The notes: generated by a model not told the origin, from the letters alone. 64,000 nucleotides of DNA from Molossus alvarezi (GCA_037176705.1 CM073905.1:29048986-29112985); one strand, 5' to 3'; shown: positions 13,201 to 21,670, numbered from the stretch's first letter. Made by a program: numbers and translations.

Positions 13201-14719
13201 CCAGCTCCTAGGCAGTATCAGTGCTGCTGGTGCACAGACCTCGCTTTGTAGTGAGGTTCCAAAGGGCGGTGTCCCCATCCTGCAGACCCCTAGAACCCTG
13301 CTGAGAGTTCTCAGCCCCGATTAGATTGAGCCTGTGTTTGCATCACCCTGCACGCAGTTGTTCGTCAGCATCTGCTCACTGAGGACTCCTGTGCGCCCTT
13401 CTGGCCTGGCCCTGGAGGTGTAGAGATAAACCAGGCAGACAAGATCTCTGGAGTTAGAGATGCACAGAAACCCTGGCGGGGGGGGGGGGGGGGGTCCTGA
13501 TTTCAATGGAGCCGTCAGGGAAGACCTCTGAAGGCTGACTTGACCTAAGACCTGAAGGGTGGATGCAAACGAACCCACCAAGTGAGGATCCGGGGCAAGC
13601 ATGTCCCAGACAGTGGGACCAGCCATTGCAGAGGCCCAAGGCAGGAAGGTGCTTGGTATGTTTGAGGAAGTGAAAGTTCTGTGTGGGCCAAGAGTAGTGA
13701 GCAGACGGGAGAGTGGCATGAGATGGAGTGGCAGTTATGCCCTGTCAACTCGAGAGAGGGAAGGTATCGAAAGGAAGCAGTGGGTCAGTTTCCACGATGA
13801 AGAGACTGTCAGGGCAGAAGTTTGGGCTTCTTTGAGAAACAGATGGGATGTGCCTGCCTAAAAAAGCTTATGTTCCTCGTCATAGTGTCTGCAGAACCCA
13901 TCCAGTGACATCAGGCTGGTGGCTGAGAAGATGATTTGGTGGGCAAACAAGGACCCCCTGCCTCCCCTGGACCCCCAAGCCATCAAACCCATCCTGAAGG
14001 CTCTTCTGGACAACACCAAGGATAAAAACACCGTCGTTAGGGCCTATAGTGACCAGGCGATTGTCAACCTCCTCAAGATGAGACAGGGTGAAGAGGTGTT
14101 TCAGGTGGGAGTCCAGGACTGGGGTGCCTCCCAGTGTGTGTTCGTCTTGCACGTTTACTGCATGACAGTATTAAACATCATACTCGTCCCTGCCATTCAT
14201 GTATCATGAGTGTGGAGGGGCAGATTGTGATCAGAGACTGGTCTAGTGCCTGAAAACAATCCTCTCTTCCTGTAGTGTTCAGACTTCTTTTGGCAATAGA
14301 GTCCTTCCAATAAAATCTCCTGTGGCACCCAAACCTATGAAACATGCCAGTTGGGCTGCCCGTTGAAGCCCTGATTCCCTGTTTAGTCAGTCCCTACCCC
14401 CGGGCAGCCCTTATAGCACCGAAAACTCTAACCACTACCTTGTCACGTGAAAAGCTTTCCCTGGATCCCTCTGATCCTGCTTTGCCAGATTGCCCTCAGT
14501 GGTTCTAGTTCTGAGGTTAACACTCATTTTTGTCTTTGACTGGAGAAACCTGAAGCCGTATTTTCTGTCTCCTTGTTTCCATCTTCTCCATAGTCCCTGT
14601 CCAAGATCCTGGATGTGGCCAGTTTAGAGGTGCTGAATGAGTGCAACCGAAGGTCACTGAAGAAGCTGACCAGCCAGGCTGACTCCACGGAGCAGGTCGA
14701 TGACACCATTCTGACATGA
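1125..14719 (+). CDS. GCN1: GCN1, C-terminal 839 residues in 16 exons (5' part outside window)
   Basis: Joined exons: 1125-1242, 1356-1571, 2689-2853, 4624-4785, 5066-5158, 5318-5461, 5556-5825, 6058-6171, 6632-6862, 9087-9280, 9421-9535, 11522-11618, 12003-12151, 12630-12737, 13886-14104, 14594-14719. All borders are AG/GT and all phases close, giving 839 codons and a TGA. The protein is the very large HEAT-repeat factor that binds translating or collided ribosomes in the cytosol and passes the uncharged-tRNA signal to the kinase GCN2, starting the integrated stress response. Human GCN1 is 2671 residues, so the window should hold about residues 1833-2671, including the GCN2 RWD-binding region, which begins near exon 6632-6862. 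HEAT-like helical pairs recur throughout. The identification rests on near-identity to the human protein as I remember it. No frameshift or internal stop is present. The start codon and upstream exons lie left of the window. Confidence 0.97.
1356..1571 (+). CDS. GCN1: GCN1 exon 2 of 16 in window
   Basis: 72 codons, phase 0 on both sides, with acceptor TGCAG and donor ACG|GTAAGT. It encodes window residues 40-111 (AIITALGVDRRNRVLAG to STCADKRT), containing the LREILPTLFGLLLGFL helix typical of HEAT repeats. Confidence 0.96.
1572..2688. other. GCN1 intron, mostly L2-like repeat
   Basis: A 1.1 kb intron. Positions about 1690-2170 read as an old LINE2 3' region. No gene is seen in the rest, and the acceptor is CTGACAG at 2682-2688. 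Confidence 0.75.
1690..2170 (+). repeat. L2-type LINE fragment
   Basis: The order of words (cattcagcagatgcttatta, tctgctctgtgc, then ccttgtcctcatggagctgc and ggaaaggcttctcagaagaa) follows the LINE2 3' end as I remember it. Divergence is high and borders are approximate. Confidence 0.6.
2689..2853 (+). CDS. GCN1: GCN1 exon 3 of 16 in window
   Basis: 55 codons, phase 0/0, donor GCC|GTGAGT. It encodes window residues 112-166, from IAARTLGDLVRKLGEKILPE to MKSTSRDA. This is a classic HEAT unit with the Pro-rich turn between helices. Confidence 0.96.
3652..3863 (+). repeat. VES-type SINE form B with 11-bp TSD
   Basis: The tRNA-like head (ggctcagtggttgagcatc, B box ggttcgattcc) is followed by the aggcagccagttgatgt body, a CT tract and caataaagg A tail. 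The duplication agaatacaaat is seen at 3641-3651 and 3864-3874. Confidence 0.93.
4188..4399 (+). repeat. VES-type SINE form B with perfect 16-bp TSD
   Basis: The body is form B with tail aaaaatcaataaag. The duplication aaaaatcaggctgctg is perfect at 4172-4187 and 4400-4415. The body also carries a short internal repeat of the ccccagtggggg segment. Confidence 0.95.
4624..4785 (+). CDS. GCN1: GCN1 exon 4 of 16 in window
   Basis: 54 codons, phase 0/0, acceptor TTGCAG, donor TTG|GTGAGT. It encodes window residues 167-220 (VLYFSESLVPTARKALCD to ILPFLLKQL). Confidence 0.96.
5066..5158 (+). CDS. GCN1: GCN1 exon 5 of 16 in window
   Basis: 31 codons, phase 0/0, encoding window residues 221-251 (DDDKVSEFALDGLKQVMAI to LPYLVPK). 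Human GCN1, as I recall it, has DDEE rather than DDDK at the start. The donor is AAG|GTAAAT. Confidence 0.95.
5318..5461 (+). CDS. GCN1: GCN1 exon 6 of 16 in window
   Basis: 48 codons, phase 0/0, encoding window residues 252-299 (LTTPPVNTRVLAFLSSVAGD to GTPDEQL). The acceptor is TCTACAG and the donor is CTG|GTGAGT. Confidence 0.96.
5556..5825 (+). CDS. GCN1: GCN1 exon 7 of 16 in window
   Basis: The longest internal exon here, 90 codons, phase 0/0, encoding window residues 300-389 (EMANCQAVILSVEDD to WDALNAITK). The donor is AAG|GTCGGG, with C at +3, weaker than the other GCN1 donors in the window. Confidence 0.96.
6058..6171 (+). CDS. GCN1: GCN1 exon 8 of 16 in window
   Basis: 38 codons, phase 0/0, encoding window residues 390-427 (KLDAGNQLALIEELHKEIRL to VPGFCLPKK). 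The exon ends just before the start of the GCN2 RWD-binding region. Confidence 0.96.
6172..6631. other. GCN1 intron, no recognised element
   Basis: A 460-bp intron. I see no repeat or gene in it. The donor is GTAAGT and the acceptor CTTGTCAG. Confidence 0.6.
6632..6862 (+). CDS. GCN1: GCN1 exon 9 of 16 in window (start of RWD-binding region)
   Basis: 77 codons, phase 0/0, encoding window residues 428-504 (GVTSILPVLREGVLTGS to LETLSLLLAK). By length from the C terminus it matches about residue 2260 of human GCN1, where the region that binds the GCN2 RWD domain is described to begin. That mapping is inference from residue counting. Confidence 0.95.
6981..7232 (+). repeat. MIR element
   Basis: The MIR core is visible: a tRNA-like lead, then ccacttagtagctatatcc, gaccttgggaaagtc, a tctcacccgtaa stretch, cctgcctcacatagg and the tail with tgcctgacacattctaagca. 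Family name is from memory of the MIR consensus. Confidence 0.75.
7545..7799 (+). repeat. VES-type SINE form A with perfect 13-bp TSD
   Basis: A full-length form A copy: head ggctcagcggttagagcgtc, B box ggttcggttcc, body, CT tract, and A-rich tail. The duplication aaaaagaactctt is perfect at 7532-7544 and 7800-7812. Confidence 0.95.
8510..8761 (-). repeat. VES-type SINE form A, reversed
   Basis: A T-rich tail, atcctcacctgaggac, a GA tract and a reversed tRNA-like head ending ccagccagggct. An imperfect duplication (12 of 14) lies at 8496-8509 and 8762-8775. Confidence 0.9.
9087..9280 (+). CDS. GCN1: GCN1 exon 10 of 16 in window
   Basis: 194 nt, phase 0 in and 2 out, encoding window residues 505-568 plus two bases of Arg569. 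It reads VGIALKPFLPQLQTTFTKAL to RVMEDPGV. It continues the RWD-binding region. Donor CAG|GTGAGG. Confidence 0.96.
9421..9535 (+). CDS. GCN1: GCN1 exon 11 of 16 in window
   Basis: 115 nt, completing Arg569 and encoding residues to 607 (DTMLQALRFVIQGAGAKVD to LLLSMLGHDE). Acceptor TTCTTTAG, donor GAG|GTATGG. Confidence 0.95.
9752..9969 (-). repeat. VES-type SINE form B, reversed, with perfect 13-bp TSD
   Basis: The sequence reads ttattgattt, a GA tract, gagagagaacatcgactgg, the cccccactggggatcg body and the reversed tRNA-like head. The duplication ggaaaataaggtt is perfect at 9739-9751 and 9970-9982. Confidence 0.95.
10055..10275. repeat. L2-like then reversed MIR-like fragments
   Basis: The words tacttgctgagctg and cacagccctcaggaaa suggest an L2 3' end. 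A following cctagccagtggtagaggca with agaatcggaaccctg suggests a reversed MIR. Both are short and diverged. Confidence 0.4.
11522..11618 (+). CDS. GCN1: GCN1 exon 12 of 16 in window
   Basis: 97 nt, phase 0 in and 1 out, encoding window residues 608-639 (DNTRISSAGCLGELCAF to VLQQCLL) plus one base of Ala640. Donor GG|GTAGGT. Confidence 0.95.
11619..12002. other. GCN1 intron, no recognised element
   Basis: A 384-bp intron with no repeat or gene that I can see. The acceptor is TCCTTCTAG. Confidence 0.6.
12003..12151 (+). CDS. GCN1: GCN1 exon 13 of 16 in window
   Basis: 149 nt, completing Ala640 and encoding residues to 689 (DVSGIDWMVRHGRSLALSV to ILSNAVADR). Donor AGG|GTAAGG. Confidence 0.95.
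12152..12629. other. GCN1 intron with MIR fragment
   Basis: A 478-bp intron. About 12255-12380 reads as a diverged sense MIR (ggttcagattttacc, cttggaccagtcc, cccagtttcatctaaa). The rest shows nothing. Confidence 0.55.
12630..12737 (+). CDS. GCN1: GCN1 exon 14 of 16 in window
   Basis: 36 codons, phase 0/0, encoding window residues 690-725 (IPIAVSGVRGMGFLMKYHI to KLSSLFIK). Acceptor CTCCACAG, donor AAG|GTGAGT. Confidence 0.96.
13345..13790 (+). repeat. L2-type LINE fragment
   Basis: The words cttgacctaagacctgaagg, ccattgcagaggcccaagg and cttggtatgtttgaggaagt follow the LINE2 3' region as I recall it. Borders are approximate. Confidence 0.6.
13478..13494 (+). repeat. G17 homopolymer
   Basis: Seventeen consecutive G follow ccctggc. 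It lies inside an L2-like stretch on the coding strand of a GCN1 intron, so the transcript could form a G-quadruplex. Homopolymer length in assemblies is often unreliable. Confidence 0.9.
13886..14104 (+). CDS. GCN1: GCN1 exon 15 of 16 in window
   Basis: 73 codons, phase 0/0, encoding window residues 726-798 (CLQNPSSDIRLVAEKMIWW to KMRQGEEVFQ). Acceptor TCATAG, donor CAG|GTGGGA. Confidence 0.96.
14105..14593. other. GCN1 last intron
   Basis: A 489-bp intron with no recognised repeat or gene. The acceptor is CTCCATAG. Confidence 0.6.
14594..14719 (+). CDS. GCN1: GCN1 last coding exon
   Basis: 41 codons and TGA at 14717-14719, encoding window residues 799-839 (SLSKILDVASLEVLNE, ending STEQVDDTILT). 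The C terminus matches human GCN1 as I remember it, so the reading frame is complete at the 3' end. Confidence 0.97.
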   Translation, partial: SLSKILDVASLEVLNECNRRSLKKLTSQADSTEQVDDTILT

Positions 14720-15295
14720 TGGGCCTGGGCCCTGCCCGCGGCTCCACATTAGCATTTTGGCTCCACCTCTTTGTTCAGTGTTTTCATTTTTGAAAATATG
14801 CTTGTTCCGATGGGGAGCTGAGGAGATGGCGTTCCCAGAAAATATTTTAATATATCAACAGACCACAGCCAAAGCCTTAAATCAAACCCACACACAACTG
14901 AAGATTGCCTCCTCCATCTCTCACCCTTTGGAGAAGAGAAGAAAAAGCACATGTGTGAGCCTCACCAGATGGTAGCCAAGAGCTGATCACCCAGTTTAGC
15001 ATGGCCTGTCAGACTTCTGGCTCCTCTTCTGTGCCTGAGCTCTGGTTCCAGGGCCAGCGCTTCCAACCTTTTGCCTAGATCCGAGTGGGGCACTGGACTG
15101 TGGAGGTGTGCCCGGTGTGGTGTGTTTTGGTGTGGCTTTTCAGTATGTGCGGCCTGATGAGATCTTACCCCTGTCTGGTGAAAATGATATTAATGAGTCC
15201 TTGGCAGTTCACAGGTCAGGGGAGGGGGATAGGGTTAAAGGCAGGTTGTTTGAAGGAGGAATGTTTAATAAAGGCTTTGATTTAATCTTGCTATA
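14720..15295 (+). other. GCN1: GCN1 3' UTR (end approximate)
   Basis: About 575 nt from the stop codon to the expected cleavage site some 20 nt past the AATAAA at 15267. No open frame of note and no recognised repeat is inside it. Confidence 0.75.
15267..15272 (+). terminator. GCN1 poly(A) signal AATAAA
   Basis: A canonical hexamer lies 548 nt after the GCN1 stop codon and is followed by a T-rich stretch. It is the first AATAAA downstream of the stop. Another at 15794-15799 could serve a longer form. Confidence 0.75.
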
Positions 15296-16074
15296 AGCCG
15301 ATTTTTAAAACTCTCCAAACACCCGTTAAACGCGAAGCTTCCTTAATCAGGAGTAAGGCAGCGCTGGCAGCTGTTCATTAAGCACTGGCAACACTGGTTA
15401 TGGGAGTCTCTCTCCAGCTCTCTGGAGTCTTGTAGGTACCTACAGACGTCTCTGTCCTGTACAGCCAGGCTTGGGCCTGCACCCCCCATGTGGAAGATGC
15501 ATGGGCCAGAGGAGCCACTTCCCTGTTCCCTCCTGACTCAAGAAGGTAGGGGCTTCTGTAGTTAAAGCTTTAAAGAGCACTGTATCCCCTCTGTGGAGTG
15601 AAAACCACGTTCCTGCAGTCAGGACTCGCCAGAGGAAACCAGAGTGGCGGTTTAGCATCTGCCTCCTTTATGAGTGACTTCCTTCCTCCTGTTCTTAGAA
15701 GGCTCGTGATCCATGCGTCCTGTCTGATGGAGCACGCCCCTCTGGGCCCAGTGACGCAAGTTTTTCTGGACTGTTCCCCTGGTCACAATACGGAATAAAC
15801 TTCTATCAAAATTACTGGTCAGAGTTGTAAAAAGAGGAAGAATTAAATGCGGTGGTAGCGAACTCCCTTTATAAAATGTCTAAAGTGCTATACCAAAAAA
15901 AGCAAGGCTTTGCTTATTAATAATGTGGCAGAGGCAGAAAGTAGCCTCAGTACTTGTGACTCAGCACTTCTGATGAATAAGACAAGGTAACCTCTAAGAT
16001 TTCTGATGAAACCCTTGCTGTCGACGCCTGAGCCTTCTATGTCACGGGACTTACTACTTTCTTGTAGCAGACAT

Positions 16075-16165
16075 GGTCTCAGCTGGCTCAGTGTAACTGT
16101 AGAGTCCCAGGGCTGGAAGGGACCTTGAGAGGTCAGCTGAGTCAGTCTCCATAGCCAGAGTAGCC
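16075..16165 (+). repeat. CR1/L3-like fragment
   Basis: The words gagtcccagggctggaaggg and accttgagaggtcagctgag follow the L3/CR1 3' end as I recall it (ggctggaagggaccttagagg). Short and diverged. Confidence 0.45.
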
Positions 16166-16764
16166 AACGATTTCAGCTTTTGGTAGCCATGGTAACTGGC
16201 CATTCCCTGCTTCTGGGATCAGATGGTCATTGGCATCCTCCCTGCTGCCTGGGCAAGCAAGCTGTTTGCATATGTGGTTGCCTCTGCCAGTTAGCCACGG
16301 GGAGGCAGATGACGTTTCTGGGTGAGGGTCTATAGACTGGGAACCTCTGTTAAGCCCCTTAGGTGGTCCTCAGTGTTTCCTCCCGGATCTTAAAGTTGAT
16401 GCTTCTGTCCAACTCTAGTGTTCAGTCCACAGTCTGAAATCGGGAGGGGAACCTGAGGGCCTTAGAGGTGGAAGACACTCAGCAAAATCTAAAGGAAAAA
16501 CACCAGGTTCCAGTTCCAGAAACTGGAGGAGGATGAGATCTTTCTGTTCAGCATAGATGGGTGACTCAAAGGCTCCAGAGCATGTTGAATTACATTTCCT
16601 GAGTCTGGGAGGAGGGTGTGAGTTCCCAGGAAGTGAGCTTTGGAGGGCTGTCCCAGACACGACAGTGGAGCAGACCAAAAGGACCTGGTCAGGCCAGGCT
16701 GGACACCTGGAGGAAATGGCTCCTGGCAGCAGAGCAGCAAAGCTGGCGGCCCTGTTGGTTGGTA

Positions 16765-17010
16765 GAGCTGTGTAGCCTTGGACAAGTCATCCAACCCCTC
16801 GAGGCCAGCTTGCTCATCTGTGAAATGGGGAATTGTGAATGAAACTCTAAAATGTACTTGTTCTCAAAGGTATCCGTTAGGGATTAATAGTAATCATAAC
16901 AGGTAACAATTTTTTATTTAGTCCTCTCAGACTATGAGGTGGGTTCTCTTGTTTTCACAGTTTTCCAGAGGAAATTGAGGCATAGAGAAGCACTTGCTAA
17001 TAAATGGCAG
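16765..17010. repeat. MIR-type fragments
   Basis: A sense MIR core at about 16765-16860 (gtagccttggacaagtc, ctcatctgtgaaatgggg) is followed by reversed words at 16900-17010 (ttttccagaggaaattgagg, catagagaagcacttgc). Names are from memory of the consensus. Confidence 0.6.
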
Positions 17011-17059
17011 CCCGTCCCCAGGGCTCAGTCTTTCTCTTACTTCTGTGCTGGCTAGTGAG

Positions 17060-17245
17060 GCACAAGCGCTTTTCTCTCTCAAACAGTGCCTCCAACCCTC
17101 CCACGGCCTGCACACGGGCCGCGCGGGTCCAGGGCCAGCACGCCAGGTGAACGCGGCTGCGGCTCGGGTGGCTGGCCCAGGGCTCTCCCCAGCCCAGGCC
17201 TGACCCAGCTGCTCTGCGGCCTGATGAGTACCTCATCCCATTTAC
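17060..17245. other. Isolated GC- and CpG-rich patch
   Basis: A short block between GCN1 and RAB35 contains cgggccgcgcgggtcc and gaacgcggctgcggctcggg, in contrast to the AT-richer surroundings. No open frame with homology and no splice pattern is visible. Its function is unknown. Confidence 0.4.
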
Positions 17246-17778
17246 AGGACACTTGCTGGGAAAGTCAGAGAGATGCTTAGTCTCAGATTTGGTGATCCTC
17301 TAGAGAGGGGGCTCCTATCCTCCTCTGCCATGTGCCTGAAAGGCAGTGACAAGATATGCCCCCTTAGGTAACCCACGGGAAATGAAACAGCATTTTCAGT
17401 CCTTCAGTGGACTTTTGGAACCTCTGGAGTCCTGAGTGTCAAGATTATTTAAAAATGTGGGAGAGTGTGACATGTCCCATCCCTTCCGGGAACCAAATCT
17501 CCAGGTAAGATCCTCCCCGTCACACTGCTGTGATGCTAGAGGGCTTGGGACAGTGACAAGGGACACTTATTTGCAGGGACTTGGAGACATTTTACTGAGG
17601 GCAGATTTTGAAATAAGACTGGCAGTTAGGAATGTTTTTATTCTAAGTATGGTTCTGTATGGACGTGTCTTAAATTGCCTTCAAGCCTTTCGAAAATAGA
17701 ACAATAGGGAGAACTGGAAGCAGTAAGGATCTAGGTTCTCAATGTTTTTAAGGAAACGCAGATAGTGCTTTCAGGTTC

Positions 17779-17806
17779 GAGTGGAGTGGAGTGGAGTGGA
17801 GTGGAG
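17779..17806 (+). repeat. (GAGTG)n pentamer microsatellite
   Basis: The unit gagtg is repeated five times with a partial sixth, without interruption. Confidence 0.95.
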
Positions 17807-17809
17807 CTG

Positions 17810-17975
17810 CACAGACTTGGGAGGTCAGGCTTGAACCTTAACTTCACTGCTTAGTAATAAGCTAGGTGGCCTGGAGCCTGTTCCCTAGCCTCTGCGAGCC
17901 ACATCTGCAGTCACAGGCCCGTCTGGAGTGAATGAGACAGTGCTCTGCCCAGGCCGGGCACGCAGGAAGTGCTCA
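17810..17975 (+). repeat. MIR element, sense
   Basis: It reads cacagacttgggaggtcagg, cttcactgcttagtaata, ggtggcctggagcctgttcc and the tail cacgcaggaagtgctcatac, which parallels MIR from the tRNA-related part to the 3' end. Confidence 0.55.
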
Positions 17976-18224
17976 TACGTGGCTGATAGGAATAGGTGTC
18001 AGTGAAGAGGAACTGGACACAAGCAAGGTACCTATTACTGTCCAAGGAATGTCACAAGGACGGGCCTCTCACATACAGGAGGTAATTGCTGGGCCCAGGA
18101 TTTGCAGATGTATTTATAACTTTTTGAACTGAAGTTTGAAAAGTTAACAAAAACATTTCTTGTTAGGAATGACATTTATTCTGTTTGACTATCTGACACA
18201 CCAAATGAGAGCATACAGGTGGGT

Positions 18225-18432
18225 CCTTACTGTGCCTGGGCAGGAAAGCACTTTACCATTATTGTTGGAGTGGTGCTTCCGGGAGGAGCTGCTGCTTATT
18301 TTCTGAGGAGTAAAGTCAAGTACAGAGGAGAAAGAGAAACTCTAAGGTCATGTAGCCAGTTAGTTGGCTCCAGAACTAGGAACAACCCATATTTCTTGAT
18401 ACCCTGGTCACCAAGCCCCAGGGCCTTTCTAT
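18225..18432 (-). repeat. MIR element, reversed
   Basis: Words such as ctaaggtcatgtagccagtt, tccagaactaggaacaaccc and the lead tgcctgggcaggaaagcact fit a reversed MIR. Diverged; borders approximate. Confidence 0.5.
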
Positions 18433-18849
18433 AACAATAAATTTGGAAGTTGAATTTAACAAAAGAAACTAATCAAGTTCTTGGCGTGCAGCTCTGTGGA
18501 GTGACTGGGTTTCACTTCAGAAGAGGTGGAGCCCAGTTACTTCACTGGGCGGTTCTGAGCCGGCCCTGGGTTCTGTTAGGAAGGTTCCCTGCAGCTTGCT
18601 GGGGTAGAAGGGTAGTGTTGGTGATGAAACTTAGGAAACTAGAAAAACTGGTCCTGGATTATTACCTCAGTGGGATTTCTGGGTGAGACTCCTGAGTGTG
18701 CCCATGTAGAATACACCACTTTCTGATGCTACTTGGGAGATTTCTCTGATTGAGGTGGCAGTCTGGTCATAAGCTATAGTAGATCCTTCTTACCATGTAG
18801 ATTCCCATTAAAAAGGGAGGTGGGAAGCTGGGGTTCAGAGTATCTAATC

Positions 18850-19313
18850 CAGTATTTCTAAACATTGACCTTGAGACCCTTTACACTTTGAAAAATTATT
18901 GAGGACCCCAAAGAGCTCTTGCTTATATGTATCTCACCCTTTACCACCTTAGGCATCAAAACCGGTTCACTTTCAAAGTTTTATTAACTCACTTAAAAAT
19001 AGTAAGTCCATTACATGTTAGTACATATAACCATCCATGACAAATATAACTAAGTTTTCTAAAACACGCCATTTTAGCGAGGAGAGTGGCGTGGTTTTGC
19101 ATGTCTGTCTAATGCCTGGATTCTCACGTCTGCTTCTGCAGTGTCTTGTGATTTGTGTCGTGTAGGCTCTGAAAAACTCCACAGTATACTCGTAAGCAGG
19201 TGAGAGTGGAAAAGGCAAATACCATCTTAGTATGAATCAAGTTTTAATTTCACTGAGTCTGACAGGGTCTCGGGGAGCTCCAGGGTCCCCAGACTGCACT
19301 TTGAGAATCACTG
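18850..19313 (+). mobile_element. Non-autonomous hAT-type DNA transposon with perfect 8-bp TSD
   Basis: The left end cagtatttctaaa and the inverted right end cagtgattctcaaa form diverged terminal inverted repeats of the CAG...CTG kind. The 8-bp duplication atctaatc is identical at 18842-18849 and 19314-19321, the size made by hAT transposases. The interior contains ttattgaggaccccaaagag, a word I know from old mammalian hAT non-autonomous families. No transposase frame is present in this 464-bp copy. Confidence 0.85.
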
Positions 19314-19494
19314 ATCTAATCTAAAAGATGAGAGGACTAAAATCCTACTGAAGGATTTGGTGGGAATGGATTGGGGGGGGGATGAGTTAATAGTGAGGGA
19401 CCCCAAATTTGGCCCATACTCCTCATAAAGCAAGCTGGAGAGTGGTAAACTATGTATTATTTCTGATATTCCTTCTCTTTAAATTCTATGTGTG

Positions 19495-19600
19495 GCTTCA
19501 CTATAATTCAATAGACACTCAAGTGCTTACCACGTATTAGGCCCCAAAGGATACTAGGATGGTCCCTATGATCAAGGTACTTAACATCCACTTGATTTTG
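19495..19600 (+). repeat. L2-type LINE fragment
   Basis: The words caatagacactcaagtgctt, accacgtattaggcc and ccctatgatcaaggtactta match the L2 3' end pattern. Short and diverged. Confidence 0.5.
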
Positions 19601-20019
19601 TGGGCTACCTAAGGCCATTGCCAAGTCTTGTAGTGTGGCATCAGGCATGCAGGTATGGGACAAAGAGCCAATTTCCAGTTCCATCAAAGGGAGACCAGGT
19701 GCAATTTCCTATATTCCATCCCTCTTGTGCCTGCATGTTGGATGGTGCCCTATCTTGGTCCCTCATTTAAAGTTCCTGACATTCACTTTACCTGCCCTCT
19801 CTAAATTCCCATTTACACCCATTTCTACCTTCTTACATGATTGCAACATGTGCTTCCTCCCTTGCTACTTATCTCAGCAACTTTAGAATCCACTGCTGAG
19901 AAGCCTGAGACCTGGATTTCATAGGTCCCTCCAGGCCTCTGCTGTGCTAACCCTCATCTCTCCCACTGCTACCCTCGAGGCACTGCTGGTTCTGTGACCA
20001 AGGCCTCTTCTTTACCTGC

Positions 20020-20440
20020 AGCCTCCCCACTGGTGACACTGTGCTTCTGGACTCTTTGCCAGCTAAGCTCTTTCAAGTGCCCCTCGCCCATCTTCAGACC
20101 TTACCATTCGCTGGCTGCTAATCCTTCACCTGTGCTGTCCTGATAAATACTTCATTCAACACCACTGTTTTCACTACCCATTCTTTTGCTAGGTGTGTGT
20201 GTATGTGTGTGTGTGTGTGTTTTTAATGCTGCTTTGGTTGATAACTGTTTGCATATTGCCTTCTGCATCTGTCTCTTCCTGTTGTTACCTCACACCTGGG
20301 GTTCAGCAATAACCTCCTTTAAAGTTCTGCAGCTGAAATCCATCTTGCATGCTTGTACCAGATTACTTTCCTAAAATAGCATTTTGATATTGCTCCTCTG
20401 CTCAAAATGCCTCCCCAGTGTAGTTTCTAACGTACAAACA
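20020..20440. repeat. Probable L2-like sequence with a TG microsatellite
   Basis: Words such as gcttgtaccagattacttt, tgctcctctgctcaaaatgc and ctccccagtgtagtttctaa resemble L2 mid/3' sequence. It contains a (TG)n run at 20192-20220 with one interruption. Confidence 0.45.
20192..20220 (+). repeat. (TG)n microsatellite
   Basis: An alternating TG run with a single TA interruption, followed by a T run. Confidence 0.9.
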
Positions 20441-21229
20441 GGTGGTGGTGCAAAGCTCATCTGTAAGTTGGCTGTTCAGAACAGTGGAACAAAGTTTCCC
20501 ATCAGTAGTACATACTGAATCTTACCTCAGGTCATGCAAGTTTATATATATGTCTACCTACCTATCAAAACATAGCTTCAATAATTGTAGTTTAAATAAA
20601 TGTAAAATAGTGTTTCTACAGGAAATGTACTCAGAGCTTCACTTTGGGGACGTCAGGCACATATCCTGGCCTAGAGGGAATTCCCCCTCAAAGACAAAAT
20701 TGATGATTCTCATAGGCTGTGACACTGGCTGTTTAAATACACCTGTCATTCAAAGCTCTCTAAATTCCATCAGGAAACATTTATGATGAAATCTCTTCCC
20801 CTATCATTCTGAAAGTGATAGCGCTCCTCCTCTGAAGTCTAGACTGCTATTTTATCTATTGCATTATCTTGTATTTTGAATTCCTCATGAGTGTATCTTA
20901 TTCTGATGAGACTGTAAGCTCCTGGAGGGAAAAGGCTCTATTCTGTCTGTGGCACATAATAAACAAACAACACTCATTAAATAATTAGTTATTAAATAAA
21001 TGAATTAACGCCTATTGCTTTCAAGAAGACACATGCAGGCAAGTCAGGAATCTGGTCTTCATAATGGCCAGTTCTGCTCTACTTCTCAAAAGTATCCTGC
21101 AGCCCTGATGTCGGAGGCTGCCTTGGAAATGTGTGCTAGAGTCTACAATAGGAAATGGCCGAAAGTGTGCATGAGTCAGTGTACAATGCCCTTGATTAAC
21201 AGCACTAGTTACTGTTAACCACATGCACA

Positions 21230-21492
21230 CAGGCATAACTTGGAGACAGGTTCAGTTCCAGACCACCACAATAAAGCCAGTTGCACAAATTTCTTGGTTT
21301 CCTAGTTTTACGTAAATGTTTGCATTACACTGTAGTCTGTTAAGAGTGCAATAAGCCTATGTCTAGAAAATATAGTACGTTATTACTAAAAAATGCTAAC
21401 AATCATCTGAGCCTTTTGCTGGTGGAGGATTTTGTCTTCAATTTGTAAAAAACACCACCTCTGTGAAACTCGGTAAAAAAAAGTATGCCTAT
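21230..21492 (+). mobile_element. Tigger1-like DNA transposon remnant
   Basis: It starts caggcataacttggagac, continues ttccagaccaccacaataaa, and later reads aaaaaatgctaacaatcatc and tgagccttttgctggtgg, which I recognise from Tigger1. The right end agtatgcct is the inverted form of the left end aggcata. It is far shorter than a full Tigger1, so it is internally deleted. Confidence 0.75.
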
Positions 21493-21524
21493 ATGTGGTG
21501 GGTTATTTACAAACAGTTCTAATC

Positions 21525-21670
21525 CTCATAACTATCCTGTGTAGAACCTAGGGTTCTGAGACATTGTGATGTGACTTATCCAAAAGCTCAAAGCTTTTAA
21601 GGGGTGGAGTCAGGATTTCAAAGCTAGCATTTGAACCCAAGTCTCTCTGACTCCAGAGCAGACTGAGAAG
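21525..21670 (-). repeat. MIR element, reversed
   Basis: The reversed MIR word order is clear: gggttctgagacattgtgat, cttatccaaaagctcaaagc, gtggagtcaggatttcaaag and tttgaacccaagtctctctg. Confidence 0.65.

Larger units (their letters stand above)
12738..13885. other. GCN1 intron with L2-like sequence and a G17 run
   Basis: A 1.1 kb intron. The part from about 13345 to 13790 resembles an L2 3' region and includes an uninterrupted run of 17 G at 13478-13494. No gene is seen. Confidence 0.65.

Noticed and set aside
1243..14593. Intronic snoRNA or microRNA genes in GCN1
   Set aside because: I looked for paired C/D boxes and clear hairpins in the short introns and saw none convincing. A covariance-model search would be needed to exclude them.
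15794..15799. Second AATAAA after GCN1
   Set aside because: It is about 500 bp beyond a good signal at 15267. It may serve a minor long form but cannot be supported from sequence alone.
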